Positions 34,651 through 44,300 are shown, numbered from the stretch's first letter. The stretch: 45,797 nucleotides of DNA from DTU015 sp964406505 (GCA_964406505.1 CAYORX010000015.1:1-45797); one strand, 5' to 3'. Notes: generated by a model from the sequence alone, not told the origin. Numbers and translations are program-made.

Positions 34651-37600
34651 TTACTCTTCTACATTTGCATATCGCATGAGCATTGTTGCGGCTTCTGCTC
34701 TAAGTACAGAATCTTGCGGAGCCAGTATCTTACCGCTTCTACCTTCCACAATTTTTGCACCCACAACCCATTTCATTGCTTCCTCAGCCCATTGAGCTAT
34801 TTCATCTACATCAACATAATCTTCAAGTTCAACATCTTTTGCCACATCTTTGGCTTGAAGCTTTGCGAAACGATATAGGATTGTTGCAAGTTCTTGGCGG
34901 GTTACCTTGTCATGAGTACCAAAAATCTTATGACCATATCCTTCAACTATACCCAGATTTTTCGCCCATATCACTGCGTCTGTGTACCATTGCGCTTCTT
35001 CTACATCATCGAAAATAGAGTTTCCTTGTACATCAGCAGACCCGGCGTATCGGTACAAAGTAGTAACAACCATAGCGCGCGTCATGTCATCTAAGGGGCC
35101 AAAGTAGCCGTCTTTAATACCGTGCATAAGACCCGATTCAGTAACAAACTTAACCCCGGGATAGTACCAATCAGCTTTGTTTACATCTTCATAGACGGTT
35201 ACTAAATCCGCTTCACCTTCCAGAGCTGAATAATCAAATTTCACAGTCACGCGGTAGTTATTATTCCTTGTTACCGTTACACCTGTAATCTCAGCATCTC
35301 CTACATCGTCCCCTACTTTAGGTAGGTCTCTTATCATATCCTCCGTAAACGGATTAGCATAAAAATAAGCACTGTTACCACCTGGGTAATCATTCGACTG
35401 AAGCCTAACTTGAACACTGTAAACTTCCCCCGCTTTGAATTTACCGTCTTCAAGCGTTCCGCTCCACGTAAACAATGGCTCGTTAGTAGCAAAATAAAAC
35501 AACCCCGGCCTATCTTTTGTGCTTGGTATATATGTTTTTGTAGGTACCTCACCGACTTTCGGATGGGCAATGGTACCCCAATGGAAGCTATCAATAGTAT
35601 CCCTTAGCACCGACAAAGTGTAACTAGCCGTGCCGGCCTGATATACACCATCTGATTCAACCATAGCGGTAATAATCACATCAGTGCCAAGATTCCAAGG
35701 ATTAACCTCCCCGCTTTTTTCGTCAACTCTAGCGGCTGAAGTATTCGAACTTGTATAAGTTATGACACCCTTACCCTCATAATTTTTAAGAACATTGGTA
35801 AATGGAAAATCAATGTGATACAAAGAAACCGAATCCTGTTCGAACTCAAGGTTCAAAGGTAATAACGCCACGCCCTGTCTTATGGAATATTTACGAAAAG
35901 TTTCGTTGTCTAAGGCTACAACAGCGACAAAATCTCCATCTTCAAGGAACCCACTAGTCTTATCTTTTGTATCATTATAATCAGTAACATCGTTAACATC
36001 AGCATCAGCAGCGAACAACTTAAACGAAGCATGTCTTGCCTCAAGTCCGTTTAAAAACTCTTCTACTGCAGTCTCACCAAACTTAATAAGTTTTTCATTG
36101 GGGCTAATCTCATCATCGGTGACGGTATAGTCGGTTGAAGACACTGTCGCCAAATACAGGTATTTGATATCACTGTTTTTGTCTGCTATAAAAATTTTTC
36201 CGGTAAATGCATCATTGTTTGCGACATAAAGTTTGAAATTATCATTTTCCAATAGTTCGTCAGAAAAAACGAGACGATCGCTATCGTTGGCCATTACACT
36301 AACGTATGAATAGATCGAAGTTGACTGTCCGGTAAATACTTCAGGCTCAGATATATATCCTATAAACCCATGTCTGTTGTTATAAGTACTATCTTGCTTA
36401 GGCATTGCTATAGCAGTATCTTCGCCATCGATCTTGGCCCAAATCTCGTATTCGTGTGGCTCTACTTCCCGAAGATCAGCATTAATACGTTTAACCGGAT
36501 ATTTTCCTAAACCTTCAGCTTTACCCGGCTTCACGATGTATATTGTATTTCGGGTCCACACATTATCAAATTGATCAACTTTATATAACCTGCGCACTTG
36601 TTCGTTAGTCGGACTAAGCGCATCGTTAGAGATAAAATATTCAACACCATCTTGCACTGTGAATCCACGAAGAACGATCAGATGTCCGCTAGTTGAACCA
36701 GTCGCATTTTCGAGGTAATCATCTGCACCGGGAACGTTGGAATAGCGAACACTGGCGCCAACAGCATAGCCATTTTTGAGATGCCGCTTTATTCCTTCAA
36801 TACTAGTGTAATCTACATAAGATTTATAGCCATACGATGCAGCAGTGGCCATTGCAAAAGACCAATTGCCGAAGGTGTTATTTCTAAAGTCATAACAACC
36901 CATTCCAACTTCCTCGGGTAACAAGTTCAATCCGGAATTTTCCATCTCAGATACGCTATTAAGCAACATAGCAGTACTCGTAGGGTTACATATAACGCTA
37001 CCTATAACCGGAGCGCGAATACTTTGTGAATACTGAGGTACAGGAACCTCGCACTCATAATCTTTAACATTTCCTAACCCATCTTTGAAGACCTTTTCCG
37101 GCACAATTCCAGTAGTACGAGTTGTGCCATGAAGATACCAAAGTACCGGCGATTCAATATCCAAAGCATCCCTGTGAAGAATGACTTTTAGTCTAATCTT
37201 TGACGCTGTATCGCCATCATTAGGGTTTCCTCGAACCGTGAGTTCGTCTGAGCTTATATTGATATACGGCAATTCCTCGCTAGAATACGAGGCGTGAGAA
37301 GCTCTTTTGATATGTGGACTCCAAACACCCCAAGTAGCATAACCGCTCCACTCTTTAATTTTGTCAAGATAAACGCTACCAGTTACCTCAACCCAAGTTC
37401 CTTCGGGCGTATCAGCATTCCATGACATAACCAGGTATTCAAATGACTTATCCATGGTGATATCCTGGGAAGTGTAGACTGCTTCGAGCTCGCCATTCGC
37501 AAGTTTGATAGCCCCGCCTCCCAAATTTTTATCTACAATTAATTTTCCTTTGTCCAAATCACCAGTAATCCAGTCGTCGAACGTATCGATCTCAAATTGG

Positions 37601-37710
37601 TTGCCAAAAGACATAATCGTATGAGTGGATTTTTGGGCGAAAACACTGATCGGAAACATAGTTACAATTAATAGAACCGCAAGAACAAGTGAAACTATGC
37701 GCCTTTTCAT
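34651..37710 (-). CDS. Secreted C39-like cysteine peptidase domain protein with SLH repeats
   Basis: A 1019-residue exported protein. Signal peptide residues 1-25 (KRRIVSLVLAVLLIVTMFPISVFA) are followed by a beta-rich domain, then a C39-like papain-fold domain: catalytic Cys near 241 in VICNPTSTAMLLN, His near 343 in SGHLIVLRGF, and Asn/Asp near 362-363 in FISNDALSP. A long middle region holds a bacterial Ig-like segment (ITYTSSNTSAARVDEKSGEV), and the last 190 residues hold three SLH repeats (ADWYYPGVKFVTESGLMHG, AQWYTDAVIWAKNLGIVEGY, IAQWAEEAMKWVVGAKIVEG) for wall binding. ATG 37710 follows AAAGGAGATC; the in-frame TTG at 37737 is rejected. Probably a surface hydrolase acting on peptides or cell-wall material. 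Confidence 0.87.
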   Translation of the reverse strand: MKRRIVSLVLAVLLIVTMFPISVFAQKSTHTIMSFGNQFEIDTFDDWITGDLDKGKLIVDKNLGGGAIKLANGELEAVYTSQDITMDKSFEYLVMSWNADTPEGTWVEVTGSVYLDKIKEWSGYATWGVWSPHIKRASHASYSSEELPYINISSDELTVRGNPNDGDTASKIRLKVILHRDALDIESPVLWYLHGTTRTTGIVPEKVFKDGLGNVKDYECEVPVPQYSQSIRAPVIGSVICNPTSTAMLLNSVSEMENSGLNLLPEEVGMGCYDFRNNTFGNWSFAMATAASYGYKSYVDYTSIEGIKRHLKNGYAVGASVRYSNVPGADDYLENATGSTSGHLIVLRGFTVQDGVEYFISNDALSPTNEQVRRLYKVDQFDNVWTRNTIYIVKPGKAEGLGKYPVKRINADLREVEPHEYEIWAKIDGEDTAIAMPKQDSTYNNRHGFIGYISEPEVFTGQSTSIYSYVSVMANDSDRLVFSDELLENDNFKLYVANNDAFTGKIFIADKNSDIKYLYLATVSSTDYTVTDDEISPNEKLIKFGETAVEEFLNGLEARHASFKLFAADADVNDVTDYNDTKDKTSGFLEDGDFVAVVALDNETFRKYSIRQGVALLPLNLEFEQDSVSLYHIDFPFTNVLKNYEGKGVITYTSSNTSAARVDEKSGEVNPWNLGTDVIITAMVESDGVYQAGTASYTLSVLRDTIDSFHWGTIAHPKVGEVPTKTYIPSTKDRPGLFYFATNEPLFTWSGTLEDGKFKAGEVYSVQVRLQSNDYPGGNSAYFYANPFTEDMIRDLPKVGDDVGDAEITGVTVTRNNNYRVTVKFDYSALEGEADLVTVYEDVNKADWYYPGVKFVTESGLMHGIKDGYFGPLDDMTRAMVVTTLYRYAGSADVQGNSIFDDVEEAQWYTDAVIWAKNLGIVEGYGHKIFGTHDKVTRQELATILYRFAKLQAKDVAKDVELEDYVDVDEIAQWAEEAMKWVVGAKIVEGRSGKILAPQDSVLRAEAATMLMRYANVEE

Positions 37711-38004
37711 TTCTGATCTCCTTTCCTTATTATTCAAAACCGAATTGGCGTCTCCCGGTTATTTCTACCCCTGACACTAAAACCCTTCAATTCGCTATAC
37801 TTTCAACGAAAATTTCGTGCATAATACGAGTCTCAAATCATTTCTGCAATACGTCCTCTAACAACTCTTGCCTACCTTGTTTGAAAAGAAAAATGTGAAA
37901 ACGGCGAATCGACTTTTGAAAGATAAAGACAAATAAATACAGAAGGCAGCATGACGCCGCCGTTCCGATTCCTTTGATATCGAAGCCCAACTTTATAGGT
38001 GTAA

Positions 38005-38616
38005 CTAGTTCTTTTTTTGCCACATTGGAATAATTTCATTCGAGTTAGCGACGATGCCAAAACACCGATCGATCACTTTACATGTAGCTATATGCTCATC
38101 ATCAGAAGTGCTACCGCAACAGTCTGATACTAAAACGACGAAAAAGTCACGCATGAATCCGTCCCTAGCCGTAGACTCTACACATACATTTGTAGCCACG
38201 CCGGTAACAATTAAATTTTGTATTTTTAAAGCGCGTAGTATTTGCTCCAAGTTGGTACCAACAAAACCACTATAACGATGTTTGATGACCACAATCTCGT
38301 TCTCTTGGGGCTCTACACCACAAGGTTCGACTCCCCAAGTGCCAGGTACACACAAATAAGTGTCATTTCCGCTTTTAGTGCGGCTGAGCCATACATCCGA
38401 ACTTGTTTCTGGCGTTTGTTGACTTTGAATATGAATTATTCGCACTCCCGTTTGCCGTGCAGCATCAATTAGTCGGCGCAAACGAGGAATCATTCTCTGA
38501 ACACGGGGCAATTCACCAACTATCTTTGCTAGGGCACCATTAGGATGGCAATAATCGTTTTGCATATCGATGACTAAAATTGCTGTATTTTGGGGGTCGA
38601 CTCTTTTTTCCAACAT
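38005..38616 (-). CDS. Isochorismatase-family cysteine hydrolase
   Basis: A 203-residue cytoplasmic hydrolase with the family triad: D17 in LVIDMQNDY, K112 in VIKHRYSGF and C145 in GVATNVCVESTARDG. This Cys-containing subgroup includes N-carbamoylsarcosine amidase, nicotinamidase and ureidoacrylate hydrolase; the sequence does not decide among them. ATG 38616 follows AAAGGAAGG; an in-frame ATG at 38661 lacks a site. An N-carbamoyl or amide substrate would fit the amidohydrolase-rich neighbourhood, but that is inference. Confidence 0.88.
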   Translation of the reverse strand: MLEKRVDPQNTAILVIDMQNDYCHPNGALAKIVGELPRVQRMIPRLRRLIDAARQTGVRIIHIQSQQTPETSSDVWLSRTKSGNDTYLCVPGTWGVEPCGVEPQENEIVVIKHRYSGFVGTNLEQILRALKIQNLIVTGVATNVCVESTARDGFMRDFFVVLVSDCCGSTSDDEHIATCKVIDRCFGIVANSNEIIPMWQKKN

Positions 38617-38765
38617 TTCATCAGCCTTCCTTTCACCCAGAATAATGAATATTTCGTTCATCCAACACGAGAAAACCCTAGCACCACTATCATCGCTGTT
38701 GACACCAACGACACAGTAGGTTTTTAATTTCCCGAATCATTTTTTCTATCTTAAAGAAGTAGTTG

Positions 38766-40030
38766 TCAAGGCCTAACCCTGGTAGGTTTTCCATTTTCTA
38801 CAACCACTTTTCCATTTGGAAGCACATAAATAATTCCAGACGGTAAAGCAAAACAGCCATGACTCCCATGATCCGATATTTTTTCCATGTTAAGAACCAC
38901 AATATCAGCAATTGCATCATTAACCAACAGACCTCTATTTACCAAATTGAACCGCTCAGCAGGAATTGAAGTGCATTTCTTTACAGCATTTACGAGCCGC
39001 AATATCTTTTTATCTCTACTATAAACACCAAGTATCCGTGGATAAATTCCATATGTTCGTGGATATTTAAGCCCCAACACAGAATTCCATCAAACCCAAA
39101 GCACTGAATTTCAGCCTTCATAAACGTTGTTAACGCTGACTCATCGGTTAGGCTTATTGAAAGCGCACCAGGGTCTTCCATTTCGCGAACTAATTCGACA
39201 AAACACGATACAGTAGGTTTTCCCCTTCGTTCCCCGATTTCAGCCATATTTAAGCCTGCCCACTTATGTCCCTGAGATTCTAATAACTCAACGCTATGCC
39301 GCTAACAGAACCGGCCATATTTTCTCATCCGGGTAACCCAGTTTCGATATCATTACAAGTTTTTTTACAAATCTTTTTTCTAATATCAATTTGCTCTATC
39401 CGCTGAACAGTCTTTAATCGCCCACTCGCAAGGGCCCACGGTAGAATCAAACTTTGAATGGACGTCATCGCTCTTTTATAAGGACATTGATCATGAAAAC
39501 CGTCAAAGCCTTCACTTCGTGCTGCATCCAACATTTCTAAGGCTTTTTCTGCCTATTCACCATCGGGTGCCATCATATGAGAAATTTGCAGTTTATCGCC
39601 GCTTTTTCTTGCCATATTAAGTATTTCATGCATAGAACCGAAAAGATCAACTACATGGCTTCTCATACGTGTAGCTACGATATCGCCTTAGGTTGCAACT
39701 ACCGAGGACAATGTAATTAACTCTTCAACATCCGTAAAACAGTTTGAGGTATACAGTAGACGAAGCCATATTCCAACTGCTCCTTCATCCATGCACTGTT
39801 TAAGAATGTCTTTCACCTGTTGAGTTCCGTCGTTGAAGGAGATCTGTTCGCCATTCCCATACCAGCTGCCTTTAATATAGCATGTCAAACTAAAGAAACC
39901 ACGTTTGTGCCCATCCCAGCTTCCTTAATCTTCGCAAAATATCCCGCGGCATCCCCCACTCCGATTCCTTACAAAACGGTGCTATGGAACGCATCAGATC
40001 GTACACGGAAGATCGGTCTTTAGTCTTGAC
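38766..40030 (-). pseudogene. Decayed N-acyl-D-amino-acid deacylase gene
   Basis: Minus-strand fragments in three frames line up as one D-aminoacylase: GIGVGDAAGYFAKI and TNVVSLV near 39900-40000; QQVKDILKQCMDEGAVGIW (39688-39888); KSGDKLQISHMMAPDGE after an in-frame TAA; EKALEMLDAARSEGFDG and DQCPY (39325-39534) after a TAG; then, after a frameshift, GKPTVSCFVELVREMEDPGA (38990-39247); and after a second shift LVNRGLLVNDAIADIVVLN to the stop (38766-39080). At least two frameshifts and several in-frame stops, and the N-terminal metal-site region is missing. It is a third, dead member of the deacylase set in this window. Confidence 0.8.
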
Positions 40031-40059
40031 AAAAGATTAGTACAGTGCTGATCTTTTAC

Positions 40060-40513
40060 CTGTACCGTGTCAGCGAAGCTATAAGGTTCGTCATCATTTG
40101 ATTGGGCATCCACCTCTCGCCGATCAACCCAGGTTTTGTTTTGAACAGCCCAATTCTTCAAGCACATCTACTACATAGTCGATCATGTTCTCGGCGCTGC
40201 GTACTGTAGCCTGGTGGTGGGCCCGGCGAACATCTTTAATCCAAAAAATCTAGATCTCCGTATGCATCAGTTCACTGTGCATAACTGAATCTGTGCTAAG
40301 TACGGGATCATCTTTCAAACCTAAACCTACGATAGTGTTTCTAAAAAAACTTGGGAAATTGGCAACCCATCTTACTGATCCTTCATCGTTAGGTCCTGAG
40401 TAAGCTAGCATTACATCAAGGTAACTCTCTGCCATAGCATTACGCAAACGCTTTATCCTATCTTCGTATTCCTCGATCGAAAAAGGAATGTTGAGCCAAC
40501 GCGAACGATTTTC
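40060..40513 (-). pseudogene. Decayed N-terminal part of an M24 (creatinase/prolidase-like) peptidase gene
   Basis: The minus strand reads IPFSIEEYEDRIKRLRNAMAE, SYLDVMLAYSGPNDEGSVRW, NFPSFFRNTIVGLG, LSTDSVMHSELMHTEI, which resembles the creatinase N-terminal domain of M24 metallopeptidases. A TAG follows at about 40250, and the same frame continues with IKDVRRAHHQATVRSAENMI and VVDVLEELG before further stops. There is no clear start codon, and the catalytic pita-bread domain is absent. It runs straight into the decayed deacylase, suggesting a former two-gene unit. Confidence 0.65.
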
Positions 40514-40647
40514 CCACTCATATGAAACTTAATAACTGAAAAAGTCTGAAACAAGGGGGCAATCAGAGTAACCCAGGGTAAACAATAAAATGAACAGGTA
40601 TTGAAAATGAATTAATAGTTATTCAACCTTATAGGGAATGTCATCAT

Positions 40648-41691
40648 TTATTTTTCATTAAGTTTTATTCTTTTATACCGGGTTTCGGATCCAACCTTTG
40701 TCCTTCCGGCCCTCTTAGCATTTTTGTCAATTTTTTCAAATGAAGCGACAAGTTGTTTTGGTCGGATACCTGATGCCTCACTGACCCTACGTAGGGTTAA
40801 ATCAACGTACTCTTGGCTGATGTCGTATCCTACGTAGTGTCGGCCAAGGTAACGAGCTGCTTTCAAGGTTTGCCCAGAACCACAAAACGGATCTAAAATA
40901 AGATCCTTAGGATACGAATAGAGCGTAATCAACCGCTTAGGAATTTCTTCCGGGAAAGGGCAAGGATGATCTATAGTTCGGGGGGGCACAGGTGCAATGT
41001 GCCATACCGTATTAGCTATCTCATTCGTAAACAATCGTTCAGTAGGCACCCTAGATTGCCAATTTTGCTTATCTCTGTTTGTTTCATAAATCTTAGGTCC
41101 AGGTTTTCTTAAAATTAAAATGTATTCAGTCATAATATTGGGATAAAAATATCCGGGGTAAGGATTTTGCAAAAACACCCCAGCCCTTTTCACGCCACCC
41201 GTAACCTTATGCCAAACTATATCTTGATGAAAATCCCATCCTTGTCTACCCAAAATAGAAACTACATCGAAAGGAACAGGATAGTGCCGTCCATTAAAAA
41301 GTATCGTACCTATGATTATTCCGTAATACCCACCCGGTTTTGTAACCCGCAACACCTCTTTGGAAATTCTTCCAAACCACTGTAGGTACTCCTCATAATC
41401 CTCATATCCTACAGAATAGTTTCTAGTTCGATAATTTAAATCAGGATTTTTTGAATGCCTATCATAATCGATGGCATTCCAGTAAGGCGGTGAGGTGACT
41501 GTCAAACCAACGGAATCATCCGGTAAATCATTCATACATTCTGATGATTTACAGAAAACTTTGTCACAGTAATCCAAAGATTTTGCCGAAACTTTTACTT
41601 CGTCCCGCTTGCGATTAAAATCTTTTTTAGGCATATCAGAATCTTCAATCTCACCGCTGTAAAAATTCTTTTCAAAAATTTCAGATGGCAT
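40648..41691 (-). CDS. Site-specific DNA methyltransferase, beta class (orphan)
   Basis: A 347-residue SAM-dependent DNA methyltransferase. The catalytic motif IV is TSPPYW (66-71), characteristic of N4-cytosine and some N6-adenine enzymes, and the SAM motif I is DPFCGSGQT (267-275), so the order IV-before-I marks the beta class. Between them, FHQDIVWHK and YILILRKPG are common family segments. GAGGTG precedes ATG 41691. No restriction endonuclease or specificity subunit is next to it, so it seems to be an orphan methylase, for epigenetic regulation or left from a mobile element. The recognition sequence cannot be read. Confidence 0.88.
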   Translation of the reverse strand: MPSEIFEKNFYSGEIEDSDMPKKDFNRKRDEVKVSAKSLDYCDKVFCKSSECMNDLPDDSVGLTVTSPPYWNAIDYDRHSKNPDLNYRTRNYSVGYEDYEEYLQWFGRISKEVLRVTKPGGYYGIIIGTILFNGRHYPVPFDVVSILGRQGWDFHQDIVWHKVTGGVKRAGVFLQNPYPGYFYPNIMTEYILILRKPGPKIYETNRDKQNWQSRVPTERLFTNEIANTVWHIAPVPPRTIDHPCPFPEEIPKRLITLYSYPKDLILDPFCGSGQTLKAARYLGRHYVGYDISQEYVDLTLRRVSEASGIRPKQLVASFEKIDKNAKRAGRTKVGSETRYKRIKLNEK

Positions 41692-41816
41692 AAAGACACC
41701 TCGTATCTAAAAAATCACCAAAGAAAAGAGGAATGTAACGTTTTTACTTTTATCTATTATATAAAAATTACGTTTTTTTGCGATGTTAGATCCTTATACA
41801 AAAGTTTTGTTTGATA

Positions 41817-41986
41817 AAACCTCGGTATGCTACAAAAACGACGGGATAGAACCGACGCATCAAGCCGAAACAGCAACATGAAACCTCGGTATGCTGCGAA
41901 AACGGCGGGATAGAACCAGCGCATCAGACCGAAACAGCAGCATAAAACCTCGGCATGCTGCAAAAACGGCGGGATAAATCGATAGC
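41817..41986. repeat. Second 64-bp tandem repeat array (2.7 units)
   Basis: Units at 41817-41880, 41881-41944 and a partial at 41945-41986, each 64 bases, beginning AAACCTCGG(T/C)ATGCT and containing AACG(G/A)CGGGATAGAACC. Each unit again splits into two weakly similar 32-base halves. Period and GGCGGGATAGA core are shared with the array at 34264-34530, so both belong to one repeat family. Minus-strand frames across it are artefacts of the repeat. Confidence 0.85.
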
Positions 41987-41990
41987 TTTC

Positions 41991-42647
41991 TTATAATTCT
42001 TTATTTAAAAAAATGTCTTTCGATATTAGCATAGAAACAGTGATAATCAACGCGGTGCCTACGGCGAGCATCAAGTTTTTACCGATAGGAGATATGGATT
42101 TTAAAAATTCTAGAAACGAAAAGTCGAATTCGGTATCTGCAAACAATCTGACCAAAATGGAAGGGCCTAAAGAAAGTGACAAAATTACAATTGTAAAAAT
42201 CACCTGCGCCTTTACCACACCATATCGGAATTCAGTCGGCACATAAATGCCAAACAAAACTGCTCCAAGCAACATAACGGTCAAAATCGAGGTTAAATCG
42301 ACAATATTAGCCATATTGACAAACAACATCGTTACAGTATGTACCGCAATACAATAGGCGAAAATCAAGAAAAATAGAACATACTTTGCATAAACCACAG
42401 TTTTTCGTGGATAAGGTGCGGCACACAAAAGTGCCATTGTTTTAGGCTGCTTAGTTTCTTCTTGGGCAATGGCTTGCATAATCATGACTTCCCCTAAAAC
42501 AACCATGTAAGTTAAAGACGCAAAACCGGGCACGGAAGGCGCAACAAACTGTACAAATAAAGGGATAGCTCCAATCACCAACAAGATTAGCAACAAATTA
42601 TTTTTAGCAATAAGAATGTCCTTTTTAACCAAATTAGATAATAACAT
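41991..42647 (-). CDS. ABC-2 type transporter permease
   Basis: A 218-residue membrane protein with six hydrophobic segments, the size of permease subunits in YtrB/BcrB-type ABC exporters. It begins LLSNLVKKDILIAKNNLLLILLVIGAIPLFV and includes QAIAQEETKQPKTMALLCAAPYPRKTVVYAKYV, the conserved loop region of ABC-2 permeases of this kind. The start overlaps the ATPase stop by one base (TAATG). It would form the membrane pore for the ATPase encoded just upstream. Confidence 0.85.
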   Translation of the reverse strand: MLLSNLVKKDILIAKNNLLLILLVIGAIPLFVQFVAPSVPGFASLTYMVVLGEVMIMQAIAQEETKQPKTMALLCAAPYPRKTVVYAKYVLFFLIFAYCIAVHTVTMLFVNMANIVDLTSILTVMLLGAVLFGIYVPTEFRYGVVKAQVIFTIVILSLSLGPSILVRLFADTEFDFSFLEFLKSISPIGKNLMLAVGTALIITVSMLISKDIFLNKEL

Positions 42648-43507
42648 TATCCATCTCCCCTTTCGATATAGGCTAACATCACATCCTCAATTGTAGGTCT
42701 TTCCAAAATACTGCCGGGAACAGCGCTTTTTACTTTCGAAATCCTATCAGTAACCCCAACAAATCCATAATCTGTCCGATGAATATTTAAAAACAGTTTT
42801 ACGTTTTGGCTTGTAAGAAATTTGTTATCACCCTTTACCAAGCGGTGATTGTCCAGCAAAGCATCCTTTCCTAGTTCAAATAAAATCCTACCATTATGGA
42901 TGAGAACCAATATATCGGCAACTTTATCTAAATCAGATGTAATATGCGTAGAAAATAGCACACATTTCCCACCTTGCTTCATATAATCTTTCATACTATC
43001 TAAAAACTGACTGCGAACTAACGGATCCAAACCACTCGTCGGTTCGTCCATGATAAGCAAATCAGCATCATGTGAAAGCGCTAACGCTAAAGCAAATTTC
43101 ATACGCATGCCTTTAGAGAGGGTTCCAATTTTTTGGCGTGGGTTCAATAAAAACTTATCCATGTACTTGAGATAATCATTCTCTTTCCAATCCGAATAAG
43201 CAGGGGCAATCAAACCTTTCATTTCATCCATCGTCAGATTATTATAAAAATAGCCTTCATCTAACACTACGCCGATCCGGTTTTTGATTTTATTCTCATT
43301 TGTCGCCATGTCTTCCCCGAAAGCTTCTATTACACCGGAAGATTTTTTTATAAGCCCAAGTATAGCGCGAATGGTAGTGGTTTTTCCTGAACCATTAACA
43401 CCGATAAACCCCGTAATGCAATCCTTCCTTAAAGTAAAACTCACATTAGTTAACGAAAAATCACCATAGGACTTATTCAGCCCTTTAACTTCTAAGATTT
43501 TACTCAA
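42647..43507 (-). CDS. ABC transporter ATP-binding protein, YtrB-like
   Basis: A 286-residue ATPase. Walker A is GVNGSGKTT (36-44), the signature is reduced to LSKGMRMK as often seen in this family, Walker B with the following Glu is LLIMDEPTSGLDP, and the switch His is in LFSTHIT. The last 70 residues form a C-terminal extension typical of the antibiotic-resistance/YtrB group. The start is TTG 43507 with GAGGAGG inside the end of the GntR gene, so the genes are translationally linked. Confidence 0.92.
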   Translation of the reverse strand: MSKILEVKGLNKSYGDFSLTNVSFTLRKDCITGFIGVNGSGKTTTIRAILGLIKKSSGVIEAFGEDMATNENKIKNRIGVVLDEGYFYNNLTMDEMKGLIAPAYSDWKENDYLKYMDKFLLNPRQKIGTLSKGMRMKFALALALSHDADLLIMDEPTSGLDPLVRSQFLDSMKDYMKQGGKCVLFSTHITSDLDKVADILVLIHNGRILFELGKDALLDNHRLVKGDNKFLTSQNVKLFLNIHRTDYGFVGVTDRISKVKSAVPGSILERPTIEDVMLAYIERGDG

Positions 43508-43509
43508 GC

Positions 43510-43890
43510 CTATTTGTCCTCCTCGTACAAAATTTCCATCATTACAGACAATTCTTTTTTGTTAATACCGAGCATTTTAGCCATTTCTATTACTTCGTGC
43601 ATTTTTTTCTCTACCATATGCCGTTTAAAATCTCTTAAAATTTCCACGTTGCCTGTCGAAACGAAAGTTCCTATCCCCACTTGGCTAGTAGTAAATCCTT
43701 CTTGCTCCAATTCGTCATATACTCTTCGAACGGTCAAAACACTCACTTTTATATCGTTAGCAAAACCTCGAATAGAAGGCAACGGATCTCCCTCGGCCAA
43801 TTCACCTTTTAAAATAGCCTCAATTATTTGTTCTTTTATTTGCTGATACAGCGGTTTGTTCGCTGTGTTTGAAATAATTATCTTCAACAC
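43510..43890 (-). CDS. GntR-family (YtrA type) transcriptional repressor
   Basis: A 126-residue regulator with the N-terminal winged-helix domain (PLYQQIKEQIIEAILKGELAEGDPLPSIRGFANDIKVSVLTVRRVYDELEQEGF, residues 13-66) and a short helical C-terminal region of about 50 residues, as in YtrA rather than FadR/HutC types. The start is GTG 43890 or the next codon TTG 43887; AGGCGG lies just upstream. It is the first gene of an operon with an ABC exporter and probably represses it, responding to cell-envelope antibiotics by analogy with YtrA. Confidence 0.88.
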   Translation of the reverse strand: MLKIIISNTANKPLYQQIKEQIIEAILKGELAEGDPLPSIRGFANDIKVSVLTVRRVYDELEQEGFTTSQVGIGTFVSTGNVEILRDFKRHMVEKKMHEVIEMAKMLGINKKELSVMMEILYEEDK

Positions 43891-43899
43891 TTCACCGCC

Positions 43900-43944
43900 T
43901 AAGTGTATATGCTGTCACATCACACAATACACTACATATACTTA
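43900..43944. promoter_or_regulatory. Inverted repeats, likely GntR operator
   Basis: AGTGTAT (43902-43908) and ATACACT (43927-43933) are perfect complements, and TAAGTGTATATG is partly mirrored by CATATACTTA (43935-43944). They lie directly upstream of the GntR gene. YtrA-type regulators bind such A/T-rich dyads near their own promoters. The remaining spacer to 44300 shows AT-rich sequence that should include the LOG gene promoter, without a clear pair of boxes. Confidence 0.5.
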
Positions 43945-44300
43945 ATTATCAATTAATATTTTTAAACTGATCAAGATTACAAAAACTAGGCACCCTTTAA
44001 TACAAACGTAACAGATGTTCTTGCTTGATAAAGGTTTTTTGCAAAGGAAGGCAAGAGGATCAAGTCCATATGAAATCTTTTCCAAGGCTATGTTTGATCA
44101 TTTGCTACATAATTCGCATATCATATATGTCTAGGGCGAATTCAATGAATGAAATTTCTCGATATCGACAGTTCTGATATCATAACAAAAACGAAAAGTT
44201 TTTAACGCTAGAAATTTAAAACATCTTAAAGAACAATAATTTAAGAATCACTCGGTTTTAGTCAATGCATTAGTTAAAGCTACCGAAAAGGGAGGAATAT

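Noticed and set aside
34078..34679. Several ORFs on both strands across the N run
   Set aside because: They consist of repeat sequence and unknown bases, and they overlap the siaB-like and SLH genes; no evidence of coding.
37838..38060. Two overlapping minus-strand ORFs of about 60 codons upstream of the SLH gene
   Set aside because: They overlap the end of the isochorismatase gene and each other, and show no ribosome site or conserved motif. The spacer 37711-38004 shows nothing else certain beyond the need for the SLH promoter.
41757..41963. Minus-strand ORF of 68 codons across the second tandem repeat
   Set aside because: Its repeated peptide pattern simply reflects the 64-bp repeat; there is no ribosome site or family, and the period is not a multiple of three.
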